Notes: generated from the letters alone by a model not told the origin. Counted from the first letter of the stretch, positions 8,617 through 17,795 are shown. The stretch is DNA of 64,000 nt from Petrotoga sp. 9PW.55.5.1 (GCF_003265365.1 NZ_AUPM01000029.1:148-64147); one strand, 5' to 3'. Numbers and translations: made by a program.

Positions 8617-8940
8617 AAGTAGGACGGTTGATCGCTGATAGACATACTTGGTCTATTATGAGGAAAGTCTGGACTCTAAGGGCAGGATGCTGGTTAACTA
8701 CCAGAGGGAGCAATCCTTGAAAAGGGCCATAGAAAAGAAAACCGCCGAAAGGCAAGGGTGGAACGGTGGGGTAAGAGCCCACCAGTACCAGAGTGATCTG
8801 GTAGCTTGGTAACCTCCATCTTGAGCAAGGTCAAGCAGGAAGGCCAAAGGTTGCCCGCCGAGAGAGTTTATCTCCGCCTTCCAGGTAGACCGCTTAGATT
8901 AATGATCAACTCTACAGAATCCGGCTTATAGTCCTACTTA
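8617..8940 (+). ncRNA. rnpB: RNase P RNA (type A)
   Basis: Catalytic RNA that trims the 5' leader of pre-tRNAs. The conserved 5' core GAGGAAAGTC (near 8661) and the 3' core CAGAATCCGGCTTA (near 8915) are present, along with GGGCCATAGAAA-type and AAACCGCC segments. The 5' AAGTAGGAC pairs with the 3' GTCCTACTT, which sets the ends at about 8617 and 8940. The length of about 324 nt is normal for a type A RNA. It begins at the stop codon of the radical-SAM gene, so it is either processed from that transcript or has a promoter within the gene. The hairpin at 8943-8977 terminates it. Confidence 0.96.
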
Positions 8941-8942
8941 AT

Positions 8943-8977
8943 AAAAAAACAATCCCAAATTTTTTGGGATTGTTTTT
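8943..8977. terminator. Bidirectional terminator between rnpB and rplQ
   Basis: A long hairpin with arms CAATCCCAAA and TTGGGATTG, flanked by A-runs on one side and T-runs on the other. It can terminate rnpB on the plus strand and the ribosomal supercluster on the minus strand. Confidence 0.93.
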
Positions 8978-8994
8978 AAGTTATTTGTTTTCTA

Positions 8995-9381
8995 TTATTC
9001 TTCTTTTGGTAATAGTTGAAGGATAGATAATTCAGAGGCGTCACCTTTTCTGTATCCGATTTTTAATATTCTTGTGTATCCACCGTTTCGGTTTTCATAC
9101 CTTGGAGCAATTTCATGAACTATTTTGTATACAAGTTTTCTGTCGTTGAAATGTTTATTTATATCTCTATTTAAGGCTACCCTTCTGTCAGGAGAGTCTG
9201 TCGCATTTGCTTCTTTTGCTTTCGTGATAATTTTCTCCACAAGTGGCCTTACTGCTTTTGCCTTAGCTGTTGTTGTTATAATACTTTCTGATTCAAAGAC
9301 ACTTCTGGCTAAATTGTTTAGTAAAGCCTTTCTATGAGAAGCGTACCTATTTAACTTATTTGTTTTAACTCTATGCCTCAT
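8995..9381 (-). CDS. rplQ: Ribosomal protein L17
   Basis: 128 residues from the ATG at 9381, preceded by AAAGGGGGA; an upstream in-frame ATG would add 13 non-homologous residues. Begins MRHRVKTNKLNR with the conserved RKALLNNLARS block, all typical of bacterial L17 of the large subunit. Its start overlaps the 3' end of rpoA by 11 bases, implying coupled translation. It is the last gene of the supercluster and is followed by the bidirectional terminator. Confidence 0.97.
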   Translation of the reverse strand: MRHRVKTNKLNRYASHRKALLNNLARSVFESESIITTTAKAKAVRPLVEKIITKAKEANATDSPDRRVALNRDINKHFNDRKLVYKIVHEIAPRYENRNGGYTRILKIGYRKGDASELSILQLLPKEE

Positions 9382-10435
9382 CGAAAGTGTTCCCCCTTTC
9401 TTCTTGGTATAACTTTTCATAGTCTATATCAAATTTGTCTTTTAACTCTTTCTTTATTTCTTCTAAAGATTTACTTCCGAAATTTTTGATTTTAAGTAGA
9501 TCATTGGGTTTTCTTTTTAACAATTCCCCTATTGTCTCAATTCTTTCTCTTTTCAAACAGTTTTTAGCTCTTTTAGTTAAATCTAATATATCAATTTGAG
9601 TTTCCACTAAATCTCTTGGCAGTCCGAATATATTTTCTTCAGCTTCTTCCTCTTCTTCAATATCTTCTTCTATTGATACTTCCATTTGCTCTATTGTTTC
9701 TAAATTTCCTTCTCTTTCCCAAAGTTTAGATATGAAGTCAAAATGCTCCATTAAAACCTTTGTTGCTTCTCTTAAAGCTTCTGTAGGAGTAATATTCTTC
9801 TTAGTCCAAATTTCAAGAATTAGTTTATCATAGTCAGTCCTTCTTCCAACACGAATGTTCTCAGTTAAATAGTTAACTTTTAATACTGGACTGAATATCC
9901 CATCAATATAAATGTATTCTATATCGCTTTGAAACTTTAATTCTTGTCCAGGTATAAATCCTTTGCCTGTTTGTGCATAAAGTTCAAAATCCACTTCCAT
10001 ATCTTTGTTAAGATGGGCTATAACATGATCTGGGTTAGATACTTCTATTCCGGCAGGTGTTCTGATATCACCACTTTTAATCTCTTGCCCTGCTTTGTAC
10101 TTCTTTTTTAATGTCAATAAAATGGGATAGTCTATCGCACTCAATTTATCGATATCATCAGCTTTTAATTGAACTTTTTTCAAATTCAATGTTATTTCGA
10201 TGATATCTTCTTTTATTCCTTCAACGGTGTCATATTCATGCAATTTTCCAGGTATTCTTAAACCTGTTATTGCTAAAGAAGGAATAGAGGATAAAAGAAC
10301 CCTTCTTAGTGCATTACCAATAGTTATAGCGTATCCTTTTTCCAAAGGAAATAGTTCATATTTTGAGTAATTGTACTCATTATGTTCTTGTTTTTCTACT
10401 ATTCTAAATTTTTCCGGTTTAATTAACAAATCCAT
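9371..10435 (-). CDS. rpoA: RNA polymerase alpha subunit
   Basis: 354 residues. The N-terminal assembly domain (about 1-235) shows LEKGYAITIGNALRRVLLSSIPS. An acidic linker (about 238-265, rich in E) leads to a C-terminal domain with helix-hairpin-helix elements (LTKRAKNCLKRERIETIGELL, LKIKNFGSKSLEEI), which binds UP elements and regulators. Length is slightly above the usual 310-340 because of the acidic linker. The ATG at 10435 has no good ribosome site next to it. The strong site lies about 38 bases upstream, beyond a hairpin. Co-transcribed with rpsD and rplQ. Confidence 0.98.
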   Translation of the reverse strand: MDLLIKPEKFRIVEKQEHNEYNYSKYELFPLEKGYAITIGNALRRVLLSSIPSLAITGLRIPGKLHEYDTVEGIKEDIIEITLNLKKVQLKADDIDKLSAIDYPILLTLKKKYKAGQEIKSGDIRTPAGIEVSNPDHVIAHLNKDMEVDFELYAQTGKGFIPGQELKFQSDIEYIYIDGIFSPVLKVNYLTENIRVGRRTDYDKLILEIWTKKNITPTEALREATKVLMEHFDFISKLWEREGNLETIEQMEVSIEEDIEEEEEAEENIFGLPRDLVETQIDILDLTKRAKNCLKRERIETIGELLKRKPNDLLKIKNFGSKSLEEIKKELKDKFDIDYEKLYQEERGNTFDEA

Positions 10436-10440
10436 AAATT

Positions 10441-10480
10441 CTCTGAAATCCTTATTAGGGATTCAGAGTACACCTCCTTT
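10441..10480 (-). promoter_or_regulatory. Hairpin between Shine-Dalgarno and rpoA start
   Basis: On the minus strand, AAAGGAGGTG (10480-10471) is followed by CTCTGAATCC, a 7-base loop and GGATTTCAGAG (10468-10441), a 10-bp stem with one bulged T, then AATTT and the ATG at 10435. Unfolded, the distance is too long for initiation. Folded, it shrinks to about 9 bases. This decides the start and may make translation depend on RNA structure. Confidence 0.75.
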
Positions 10481-10525
10481 CCTGCCCCTTTAGAGCGAGG
10501 TGATATTTTTAAAAATTTATACTTT

Positions 10526-11161
10526 TTACTTGGAATAAAGCTCTATAATGTTGGTTAATGAAACTGGAACATCCATTTCATCAATCTTAGGTAATCTTTC
10601 AAATGTTCCTTTTAGATTTTCAAAGTCCACACTAACCCAAGCAGGAAGATTTCTGTACCCTTCTTGTACTAATTCAAGACCTTCTCTTACCTGTTGAATG
10701 TTTCTGCTTTTTTCTTTAACTTCTATTACATCCCCTACCTTGACTCTGAAAGAAGGAATGTTTGTTTTTTTACCATTTACCAATATGTGCCCATGAGTTA
10801 CCATCTGTCTTGCAGTTCTTCTGTTAGGTGCGAACCCCATTTGAAAAACCACGGAATCTAATCTTCTTTCAAGCAATTGCATTAAAACTTCTCCAGTTTC
10901 TCCACTTTGAGATCTTTCTGCTTCTTCAAAGGTATTTCTGAATTGTCTTTCCATCAATCCATACATTCTTTTTAAAGCTTGTTTAGACCTTAACTGCATG
11001 GCGTATTGAGTTTGTTTTTGCTGTTGCCTTCCGTGTTGTCCTGGAGCATAATTTCTTTTTCTGACACCTGATTTCTCAGTATAACTTCTTTTACCTTTTA
11101 AATAAAGGTTAATTCCTTCTCTACGAGACAGTTTATCTAGAGGACCGATATACCTGGCCAT
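10526..11161 (-). CDS. rpsD: Ribosomal protein S4
   Basis: 211 residues. A primary 16S rRNA binder. MARYIGPLDKLSRREGINL opens the N-terminal domain, and the S4 RNA-binding domain (about 98-160) has RRLDSVVFQMGFAPNRRTARQMVTHGHILVNGK. It lacks the N-terminal CxxC zinc motif, having KSGVRKRNYAPGQHG instead. Preceded by AAGGAGGGA 15 bases after rpsK. In many bacteria S4 represses the alpha operon. The 90-base gap to rpoA, which holds a hairpin, is the longest in this segment. Confidence 0.98.
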   Translation of the reverse strand: MARYIGPLDKLSRREGINLYLKGKRSYTEKSGVRKRNYAPGQHGRQQQKQTQYAMQLRSKQALKRMYGLMERQFRNTFEEAERSQSGETGEVLMQLLERRLDSVVFQMGFAPNRRTARQMVTHGHILVNGKKTNIPSFRVKVGDVIEVKEKSRNIQQVREGLELVQEGYRNLPAWVSVDFENLKGTFERLPKIDEMDVPVSLTNIIELYSK

Positions 11162-11176
11162 TAATTCTTTCCCTCC

Positions 11177-11566
11177 TTAAAATCTTTTCTTCTTTGGTCT
11201 ACAACCGTTGTGAGGTATAGGAGTTACATCTTTAATACTCTCAACATTTAAGCCAGCAGCTTGCAATGATCTTATTGCTGATTCTCTTCCTGAGCCGGGG
11301 CCTTTAACATATACCTCTACCTTTTTTACTCCCATATTCAAAGCTTCCTTTGCAACTTTATCAGAAGCCATCTGAGCAGCAAATGGAGTTCCTTTTTTTG
11401 TTCCTTTGAATCCTACATTTCCTCCACTTGACCAAATTATCGGCCTGCCTTCTGAGTCTGTTAAGGTAACAATAGTATTGTTAAAGGTTGAATGAATGTG
11501 TACCGCCGCTTTTTCAGGAGCAGCTTTCTTTTTTTTGCTTCTTTGCTTAACTCCTTTTTTTGCCAT
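11177..11566 (-). CDS. rpsK: Ribosomal protein S11
   Basis: 129 residues. Small-subunit platform protein. It has a lysine-rich N-terminus ([17 protein letters not shown]), then [15 protein letters not shown] and the conserved C-terminal [23 protein letters not shown] precedes the ATG. The 82-base gap to rpsM holds no recognisable feature apart from AT-rich sequence. Confidence 0.98.
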   Translation of the reverse strand: MAKKGVKQRSKKKKAAPEKAAVHIHSTFNNTIVTLTDSEGRPIIWSSGGNVGFKGTKKGTPFAAQMASDKVAKEALNMGVKKVEVYVKGPGSGRESAIRSLQAAGLNVESIKDVTPIPHNGCRPKKKRF

Positions 11567-11648
11567 TTATTTTGAAGCCTCCTTAAAAATTGTATGTTGT
11601 TTTTTGTGAAACGATTATTTTGACCATTTCTACTTTGATTTGTTGTAA

Positions 11649-12014
11649 TTATTTTTTCCTGATTTTAGTTAGTCTTGGCCCTTTTCTTGTTCTGGCATTT
11701 GAATGTGTTTTTTGCCCTCTTACTGGTAATCCGGCTTTGTGCCTTCTTCCTCTATAGCTTCCTATGTCTATTAATCTTCTGATGTTTTTGTTTAATTCTT
11801 GCCTTAATTCACCTTCAACCTTATAATTTTCATTTATATGATGAGTAAGCCTTGATATTTCATCATCTGTTAAATCTTTAGCTTTTTTATTGGGATCAAT
11901 TTCAACTGCGTTTAAAATATCAAAGGCTGTTTTTCTTCCAATTCCATAAATGTATGTCAAACCCACAAATAAAACCTTATTATCTGGTACTTCAACTCCC
12001 AAAATACGCGCCAT
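11649..12014 (-). CDS. rpsM: Ribosomal protein S13
   Basis: 121 residues. [13 protein letters not shown] opening, the helix-two-turn-helix segment ([11 protein letters not shown]) and the basic tail [27 protein letters not shown] that reaches toward the P-site tRNA. Contacts 16S rRNA and the subunit bridges. A GGAGG site precedes the start. Follows rpmJ in the usual infA-rpmJ-rpsM order. Confidence 0.98.
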   Translation of the reverse strand: MARILGVEVPDNKVLFVGLTYIYGIGRKTAFDILNAVEIDPNKKAKDLTDDEISRLTHHINENYKVEGELRQELNKNIRRLIDIGSYRGRRHKAGLPVRGQKTHSNARTRKGPRLTKIRKK

Positions 12015-12081
12015 TAAATTTCCTCCTTACACTAATTTTTTGAACTAATGCTATTTTAAGCTTGAAAGGTCGGTGTGTAAA

Positions 12082-12198
12082 TTACCCTTGTCTTTGTTTG
12101 TGCTTGGGATTCTTTGAACATACAACCCAAACTCTTCCGCCTCTTTTTACTATTTTACAATGTTCGCATCTTTTCTTAACCGAAGCTCTAACCTTCAT
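12082..12198 (-). CDS. rpmJ: Ribosomal protein L36 (zinc type)
   Basis: 38 residues: [19 protein letters not shown] at the start and a PKHKQRQG end. Zinc ligands C11, C14, C27 and H33 are intact, so this is the zinc-binding (C+) form. It is preceded by AAGGAGGAAGTAATT. It lies 13 bases after infA and 67 bases before rpsM. The opposite-strand open frame over it is not a gene. Confidence 0.97.
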   Translation of the reverse strand: MKVRASVKKRCEHCKIVKRGGRVWVVCSKNPKHKQRQG

Positions 12199-12211
12199 AA
12201 TTACTTCCTCC

Positions 12212-12445
12212 TTAAGAACTTTTCTGTATTTTTTCCCTTTTCACAATTCTTCCTTTGTTTAAATCATATACAGATACTTCAACCGTAACGCGATCTCCTG
12301 GTAGTAGTTTAATAAAGTTTTTTCTCATACGTCCAGAAATATGTGCCATAACTTCATGTCCATTATCTAATTTAACTTTAAAGGTTGTATTCGGTAATGC
12401 TTCTTCGATGTAACCTTGCATAATAACTACATCCTTTTTCGGCAA
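12212..12445 (-). CDS. infA: Translation initiation factor IF-1
   Basis: 77 residues, an OB-fold S1-like protein that blocks the A site during initiation. Motifs: [42 protein letters not shown]. The start is TTG at 12445 after AAGGAGGGA. Homologues begin AKKD, so the PKKD start is credible and the first in-frame ATG, at residue 9, would cut into the domain. Lies between map and rpmJ. Confidence 0.96.
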   Translation of the reverse strand: MPKKDVVIMQGYIEEALPNTTFKVKLDNGHEVMAHISGRMRKNFIKLLPGDRVTVEVSVYDLNKGRIVKREKIQKSS

Positions 12446-12478
12446 TTCAATCCCTCCTTTTTAAGGGATTTAATTTTT

Positions 12479-13231
12479 TTATAATTCAGTAAGAATAATT
12501 GGCCCTTCTTCTGTTATTGCTATGGTGTGTTCAAAATGTGCTGCTTTAGATTTATCAGATGTTACAGCGGTCCATCCATCTTCCAATAATTCAACTTCAT
12601 AATTTCCCATTGCAACCATTGGTTCTATGGCAATTGTCATGTTTTTTCTTAGTTTTGGACCTCTACCGCTTGTTCCATAATTAGGGATTTGGGGATCTTC
12701 ATGAAGTCTTTTCCCAACTCCATGCCCTACATACTCTCTAATAATTGAAAAACCTTTTCCTTCAATATAGTTTTGAATTGCATTCCCTATATCTCCAATT
12801 TTATTACCAAGAACGGCTTTTTTTATTCCCAAATACAAAGATTTTTTTGTAGCTTCTACTAATTCTTTTTCTTGTTGGGAAACTTCACCTATTATATATG
12901 TGCGGGCAGAGTCTGCAATATATCCTTTATATGTTAATCCACAGTCTATGGAAACTATGTCCCCATTTTTTAATACTTTGTTTTTTAAAGGAAATCCATG
13001 AACTACTTCTTCATTAACAGAGAAGTTTATAGCATATTTGTAACCGTTGTATCCTTTGAAGGTAGGGGTAGCATCTTCTTTTTCCATATACTTTAAAACA
13101 TAATTTTCTACAGTTTCCCCATTAACGCCTTCTTTTATAATTTCTGGAATTAAAGCGTCAAGAAGACGGGCAAGCTTTTCTCCAGCCCGTCTCATTATTT
13201 CAATTTCTTGGTCGGTTTTAATGATAATCAT
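12479..13231 (-). CDS. map: Methionine aminopeptidase, type I
   Basis: 250 residues. Removes the initiator Met from nascent proteins in the cytoplasm. Pita-bread fold with metal ligands in DCGLTYKGYIADSART (two Asp), YVGHGVGKRLHEDP (His), IEPMV (Glu) and FEHTIAITEEG (Glu). No N-terminal zinc finger, so type Ia. ATG preceded by AAGGAGATT. The adk stop is 2 bases before it, implying coupling. Confidence 0.98.
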   Translation of the reverse strand: MIIIKTDQEIEIMRRAGEKLARLLDALIPEIIKEGVNGETVENYVLKYMEKEDATPTFKGYNGYKYAINFSVNEEVVHGFPLKNKVLKNGDIVSIDCGLTYKGYIADSARTYIIGEVSQQEKELVEATKKSLYLGIKKAVLGNKIGDIGNAIQNYIEGKGFSIIREYVGHGVGKRLHEDPQIPNYGTSGRGPKLRKNMTIAIEPMVAMGNYEVELLEDGWTAVTSDKSKAAHFEHTIAITEEGPIILTEL

Positions 13232-13233
13232 TA

Positions 13234-13875
13234 TTATTTGAATCTCCTTAATATATTAAACAATTCTTTTGTAACTTCTTCAACATCCTGAGCCCCGTTT
13301 ACTGTAATAATTTTGTTATTTTTTCTATAATATTCTATTACGGGCTCGGTGTTTGCTTTATAAACTTTGTATCTCCCTCTAACTACTTCTTCTTTATCGT
13401 CATCTCTTTGTACTATTTTTGTGCCGCATACATCGCATTTTTCGTCTTCTTTTGGCTTGAGGGTTATTAAGTTATATACTTTCCCACATTTTGGGCATAC
13501 TCTTCTATTACTAATTCTTTTAACAACTTCTTCTTCCGATACATCGATGAGTACTGCTGCATCTATCTCTTTGTTTAGCTCTTTTAGTGTTCTATCTAAA
13601 AAAAGTGCTTGTTCAAGAGTTCTGGGATATCCGTCTAAGATAAAAGAATCTAATTCAATTAACTTTTCTTTTACCAATCCATTCATTATCTCATCGGGGA
13701 CTAAATCTCCCCTATCCATAATAGCCTTTGCTTTTTTACCTAATTCAGTTCCTTTACTAACTGCTTCTCTTAATATATCTCCCGTTGATATGTGTTCAAC
13801 ATCGAACTCTTCTGCAACCATTTTAGCTTGAGTTCCTTTACCTGCACCAGGAGGCCCGAAAAATAAAAGCTTCAA
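13234..13875 (-). CDS. adk: Adenylate kinase
   Basis: 213 residues. Interconverts AMP, ATP and ADP. P-loop GPPGAGKGTQ near the N-terminus, AMP site STGDILREAV, the DGYPRT motif, and a LID with four cysteines (CPKCG and CDVCG), so it is a zinc-LID form typical of thermophiles. The preferred start is TTG at 13875, giving MKLLFFGPPGAGKG, about 10 bases after GGAGAT. A GTG at 13896 would overlap secY and place the ribosome site inside the gene. Sits between secY and map as in many bacteria. Confidence 0.96.
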   Translation of the reverse strand: MKLLFFGPPGAGKGTQAKMVAEEFDVEHISTGDILREAVSKGTELGKKAKAIMDRGDLVPDEIMNGLVKEKLIELDSFILDGYPRTLEQALFLDRTLKELNKEIDAAVLIDVSEEEVVKRISNRRVCPKCGKVYNLITLKPKEDEKCDVCGTKIVQRDDDKEEVVRGRYKVYKANTEPVIEYYRKNNKIITVNGAQDVEEVTKELFNILRRFK

Positions 13876-13882
13876 TTTATTT

Positions 13883-15163
13883 TCATCTCCTTCCACGTAA
13901 CCTTCCTTTTCTCATAAATCCTTCATATTGTCTTACTATCATATGCTGTTCAATTTGTTGTACTATATCAAGCGCCACACCAACAGCTATCAATGTGCTA
14001 GTACCACCTATCCAAATTTGTTGCATTCCTGAAGCACCTCTTATAAAATAAGGGGATAAAGCTATAACTACTAAAAAAATAGCTCCAATGAAAGTAACCC
14101 TTGTCATTACAGAGGTAATGTAATTAACTGTTGGTTTTCCCGGCCTAATTCCAGGTATGAACCCTCCATAACTTCTTATGTTATCAGCTACATCATTTGG
14201 ATCCATAACAACGGAACTGTAAAAATAGGTGAAGAAGAAAACTAACAAACCATATAACACAAGGTATAGTGGCGATCCTATTGCAAATAATCTGTCATCC
14301 CAAGTTGCTGAAGTAACTCCAGCAATCATACTTGGTAAAGTCATTATAGCAGAAGCAAAGATTATAGGAATTACTCCTCCACCATTGACTTTTATTGGTA
14401 AATATGTTGAAGAACCTCCATAAACTTTTGTTCCGACAACTCTTTTAGCATATTGTATATTTATTCTTCTTTCAGAAGTTTGGACAGCAACTACCGCAAT
14501 AACAATAAATATCGCTATCGCCGCTAACAAAATCCATTCGAGCGGAGTCATCCCTATAAGGGCTTCTGCTGCGTATTGAGGATATCTTGAGACTATACCT
14601 GCAAAGATTAAAACAGACACCCCATTACCAATTCCTTTTTCCGTAATTAATTCTCCTATCCACAATAAAAACATCGTTCCTGCCGCTATTGAGACGGTTG
14701 CTAAAGTTACAAAAAGAACAGGAGAAAGAGTTGGTGCTCTGTAACTACTAGCAGCCATTGACATTAATAAACCTTGACCGAAAGCTAGTACTAGTGTTAA
14801 CATCCTAGTATAATGAGCAAACTTTTTTCTTCCGCTTTCTCCTTCTCTCAACATTTCTTTTAAACTTGGAATAACGGAAGATAATAGTTGAAAAATAATT
14901 GATGCCGTAATATACGGAGTTACCGAGAGAACAAATATGGATAAATTACTTAACGCTCCCCCAGCAAAAACATCAAAAAATCCAATAAAGCCTCCTACCG
15001 CTCCTTCAGAAGCACCACCTAAGGCAGCTTGCCATGCTTGAACATTTATCCCTGGAATCGGTATGTATATACCTATTCTAAAACCTATTAACGCTAAAAA
15101 AGTAAATATGACTCTACTTCTTAATTCGGGAATTCTAAAAATGTTCTTAAAGGCTTTAAACAT
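13883..15163 (-). CDS. secY: SecY protein translocase channel
   Basis: 426 residues with about ten membrane helices. The central pore subunit of SecYEG. Recognisable blocks are FRIGIYIPIPGIN in TM1, the plug region (FFDVFAGGALSNLSIF), GNGVSVLIFAGIVSRYP, and the cytoplasmic loop DVADNIRSYGGFIPGIRPGKPT needed for SecA and ribosome contact. The ATG follows the rplO stop directly. Located between rplO and adk, as is usual for the spc operon. Confidence 0.98.
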   Translation of the reverse strand: MFKAFKNIFRIPELRSRVIFTFLALIGFRIGIYIPIPGINVQAWQAALGGASEGAVGGFIGFFDVFAGGALSNLSIFVLSVTPYITASIIFQLLSSVIPSLKEMLREGESGRKKFAHYTRMLTLVLAFGQGLLMSMAASSYRAPTLSPVLFVTLATVSIAAGTMFLLWIGELITEKGIGNGVSVLIFAGIVSRYPQYAAEALIGMTPLEWILLAAIAIFIVIAVVAVQTSERRINIQYAKRVVGTKVYGGSSTYLPIKVNGGGVIPIIFASAIMTLPSMIAGVTSATWDDRLFAIGSPLYLVLYGLLVFFFTYFYSSVVMDPNDVADNIRSYGGFIPGIRPGKPTVNYITSVMTRVTFIGAIFLVVIALSPYFIRGASGMQQIWIGGTSTLIAVGVALDIVQQIEQHMIVRQYEGFMRKGRLRGRR

Positions 15164-15619
15164 CTATTGGATCACCTCTGTTTTTCCACCAACTGCTTCT
15201 ATTTTCTCTTTAGCACTTCGAGAAAAGAGGTTGGCTTTAACGACAAGAGGTTTTGTGATTTCTCCTTTTCCTAGTATTTTTACACCGTCATTTAATTTTT
15301 TAATTATTTTCTTTTCTAAAAGTATCTCAGGAGTTATTTCTTCGTTTTCAGAAAAGTATTTTTCTAAAGTTTCTACATTAACTATAGAATAAACTTTCTT
15401 GAAAGGTTTATTTGTGAATCCGTATTTTGGAGTCCTTCTGATTATATTAGTTTGTCCGCCTTCAAAAATTTTACTTATTTTTCCGCTACCTCTTGCTTTT
15501 TGACCTTTATGTCCTTTTCCAGAAGTTTTTCCTAGCCCGGATCCGCTTCCTCTTCCTACTCTTTTTTTTGCTTTTCTAGATCCTTCAGTCGGTTTTAGAT
15601 CTTCTATTTTAAGTGGCAT
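15164..15619 (-). CDS. rplO: Ribosomal protein L15
   Basis: 151 residues. [16 protein letters not shown], then the Gly/Arg/Lys-rich extension ([21 protein letters not shown]) and a globular domain with [16 protein letters not shown] 23S rRNA binder and late-assembly protein. The ATG follows AAGGAGG about 27 bases after rpmD, and the TAG stop abuts the secY ATG. Confidence 0.98.
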   Translation of the reverse strand: MPLKIEDLKPTEGSRKAKKRVGRGSGSGLGKTSGKGHKGQKARGSGKISKIFEGGQTNIIRRTPKYGFTNKPFKKVYSIVNVETLEKYFSENEEITPEILLEKKIIKKLNDGVKILGKGEITKPLVVKANLFSRSAKEKIEAVGGKTEVIQ

Positions 15620-15646
15620 CTATGCAGCCTCCTTGTTTACGATTTT

Positions 15647-15841
15647 TCACAGATTTTCAGAATCAATTTCTTCCCACTCAACCAGATGTTCAACTTTTCT
15701 TATCATTCCTCTAATTTGAGGACTATCTGGTTTAATTACTTCTTTATCTTTTTTTGTCAATCCTAATCCATCAAGAGTAGCTAATTGTCTTTTGTTTTTT
15801 CCTGCTCTTCCTCTTATTAATTTTATCTTTAAATTCGACAT
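15647..15841 (-). CDS. rpmD: Ribosomal protein L30
   Basis: 64 residues from the ATG at 15841 (MSNLKIKLIRGRAGK). The longer frame would add 9 residues overlapping rpsE. The ribosome site GAGGAGGT is formed by the last codons of rpsE, so translation is coupled. Conserved LDGLGLTKKDKEV and IRGMIRKVEHLVEWEE. Normal family length is about 60. Confidence 0.96.
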   Translation of the reverse strand: MSNLKIKLIRGRAGKNKRQLATLDGLGLTKKDKEVIKPDSPQIRGMIRKVEHLVEWEEIDSENL

Positions 15842-15845
15842 AAGC

Positions 15846-16385
15846 TCATACCTCCTCATGCGCACCATAAAATGCTTGTTTAACAGTAATGTCTCTTAAC
15901 TTAGCAATCTCTTGAGGAGATTTTAAATTCTTTAGTCCATTGTATGTGGCTTTTGCTAGATTTAAAACGTTATTTGATCCTATGGATTTACTAAGTATGT
16001 TATCAATCCCAGCCAATTCAACAACTGCTCTGACAGGGGAACTTGCGATAACTCCTGTTCCTGGACCCGCTGGAAATAACAATACTATTGAAGCATCTTG
16101 TTCACCAGTTGTTTCATAAGGTATTGTTTTGTTTTTAACAGGAACCTCGATTAAATTTTTTCTTGCATTTTGTATAGATTTTCTAATGGCCTGAGGTACT
16201 TCTCTTGCATTCCCGATTCCTAATCCAACTTTACCGTTTTTATCTCCTATAACCGATACAGCTCTAAAGGATATAGTTTTTCCACCTTTTGTAACTTTAC
16301 TTACTCTTCTTATCTCGATGATTCTTTCTTCAAATTCATTTGCTGCATCGGTAGCCTTTACCTTTTTATCATTATCATTAGGCAT
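15846..16385 (-). CDS. rpsE: Ribosomal protein S5
   Basis: 179 residues. The double-stranded RNA-binding N-terminal domain ([24 protein letters not shown]) precedes the C-terminal domain with [26 protein letters not shown]. Contributes to decoding accuracy and mRNA entry helicase function. Begins MPNDNDKK with an extra charged N-terminal tail of about 18 residues. GGAGGTGTTG precedes the ATG. Its last codons form the rpmD ribosome site. Confidence 0.98.
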   Translation of the reverse strand: MPNDNDKKVKATDAANEFEERIIEIRRVSKVTKGGKTISFRAVSVIGDKNGKVGLGIGNAREVPQAIRKSIQNARKNLIEVPVKNKTIPYETTGEQDASIVLLFPAGPGTGVIASSPVRAVVELAGIDNILSKSIGSNNVLNLAKATYNGLKNLKSPQEIAKLRDITVKQAFYGAHEEV

Positions 16386-16401
16386 ATATCACCAACACCT
16401 C

Positions 16402-16770
16402 CTAAAACTCTAAGCCTGCTTCTCTTGCTGCCTCAGCAAGAGCTTTGACTTTCCCGTGGTATTTATAACCACTTCTATCAAAAACAACTTTTGTTATACC
16501 TTTGTCTTTTGCTTTTTGTGCGATGTTTTTCCCAACTTCTTGGGCAGCTTTTTCATTCCATGTTTTTTCTAATTTTTCTTTTATTTCTTTTTCTGTTGTA
16601 GAAGCTGCTGCTATAGTAACTCCTTGTGTATCATCAATAAGTTGAACATATATATGTTTTTGACTTTTAAATATTGTCATTCTGGGTCTTTCAGGGGTAC
16701 CCTTTATTTTTTTTCTGACTCTTAAGTGCCTTTTTCTTCTAAGGGTCTTCTTATCTAATGGTTTTATCAA
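16402..16770 (-). CDS. rplR: Ribosomal protein L18
   Basis: 122 residues. Binds 5S rRNA. Basic N-terminus ([24 protein letters not shown]), then [19 protein letters not shown] and the conserved end [29 protein letters not shown]. Preceded by GGGAGG. Sits between rplF and rpsE in the canonical order. Confidence 0.98.
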   Translation of the reverse strand: MIKPLDKKTLRRKRHLRVRKKIKGTPERPRMTIFKSQKHIYVQLIDDTQGVTIAAASTTEKEIKEKLEKTWNEKAAQEVGKNIAQKAKDKGITKVVFDRSGYKYHGKVKALAEAAREAGLEF

Positions 16771-16817
16771 TTTGTGTGAACCTCCCTTATCTGATTTTTC
16801 CTTTAATTCAATAAACC

Positions 16818-17378
16818 TTAAACTTTTTTACCTTCTTTGCGTAGTACTAATTCATTTACATATTTAATACCTTTTCCACTGTAAACATTTACTTTTCTTA
16901 ACTTTCTTATCTTAGCTGCTGTTTCACCTACTTGGTACTTATCTATTCCTTTAACAATTACTTTAGTAGGTTGTGGTACTTCAACAGTTATTCCTTCAGG
17001 TATTGGAAATTGAACAGGCTGAGAATAACCTATATTTAATACTAAATTCTTACCTTGCAACTGTGCTCTATAACCTACACCAATAACGTCTAATTCCTTT
17101 TGGTAACCATTTGTTACTCCTTCAATCATGTTCCTCAAATGAGAGGTATAAGTACCTCTTAATGCTTTCAATCTCTTATTATCAGAACTTCTTTTTACTA
17201 TCCCTTCTTTTCCTACTACTAGGATTTCATTTTTTTCTTGCTTTATTTCTAAATTTTCAGGTAATTTTATAGATAACTCACCATTTTTCCCTTTTACTTT
17301 TACATTTTCTCCATCCACAATTATTTCTACACCTTCAGGAACAATTGTTGGTTTATCTGCTATTCTAGATTGTGGCAT
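16818..17378 (-). CDS. rplF: Ribosomal protein L6
   Basis: 186 residues, two repeated alpha/beta domains. Near the sarcin-ricin loop and the factor-binding site. [19 protein letters not shown] opening and the conserved C-terminal [46 protein letters not shown] precedes the ATG. It starts 12 bases after rpsH. Confidence 0.98.
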   Translation of the reverse strand: MPQSRIADKPTIVPEGVEIIVDGENVKVKGKNGELSIKLPENLEIKQEKNEILVVGKEGIVKRSSDNKRLKALRGTYTSHLRNMIEGVTNGYQKELDVIGVGYRAQLQGKNLVLNIGYSQPVQFPIPEGITVEVPQPTKVIVKGIDKYQVGETAAKIRKLRKVNVYSGKGIKYVNELVLRKEGKKV

Positions 17379-17390
17379 TTGTGCACCTCC

Positions 17391-17795
17391 TCACCATACA
17401 TAACATATTACTTCTCCACCAACTTTTTTCTCTCTAGCTTCTTTATCAGTCATTACACCCATAGAGGTAGAAATTATAGCTATTCCTAATCCGCCTTTTA
17501 CTTTCGGTATATTCTTTGTATTTACATATACCCTTCTTCCGCTTTTAGAAACCCTTATTATTCCTTCCATAACTTGTTTTCTATCTCTTCTTGTTCCTTT
17601 GTATTTTAAATTAATTTTTAGTATTCCTTGCTTGCCATCATCAATATATTTATAATCATTAATAAATCCTTCTTTTTTCAATATTTCAAGGATATCCTTT
17701 TTTAAGTTGGAAGCAGGTACTTCAACACTTTCCTTGAAAACCGAATTAGCGTTCCTTATTCGTGTTAACATATCTGCTATTGGATCGCTCCACAT
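17391..17795 (-). CDS. rpsH: Ribosomal protein S8
   Basis: 134 residues. Central-domain 16S binder, and in many bacteria the repressor of the spc operon. [17 protein letters not shown] start, and C-terminal [33 protein letters not shown]. Preceded by AAGGAGGGAAAA, 14 bases after rpsZ. Confidence 0.98.
   Translation of the reverse strand: MWSDPIADMLTRIRNANSVFKESVEVPASNLKKDILEILKKEGFINDYKYIDDGKQGILKINLKYKGTRRDRKQVMEGIIRVSKSGRRVYVNTKNIPKVKGGLGIAIISTSMGVMTDKEAREKKVGGEVICYVW

Noticed and set aside
8534-8782. Minus-strand frame over the RNase P RNA
   Set aside because: Conserved RNA core elements explain the sequence; the frame has no ribosome site or protein similarity.
12062-12262. Plus-strand frame over rpmJ
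   Set aside because: The minus strand encodes intact L36 with all zinc ligands.
15846-15868. Longer N-terminus for L30
   Set aside because: The extra residues come from the rpsE 3' end and ribosome site; the ATG at 15841 gives the usual length.
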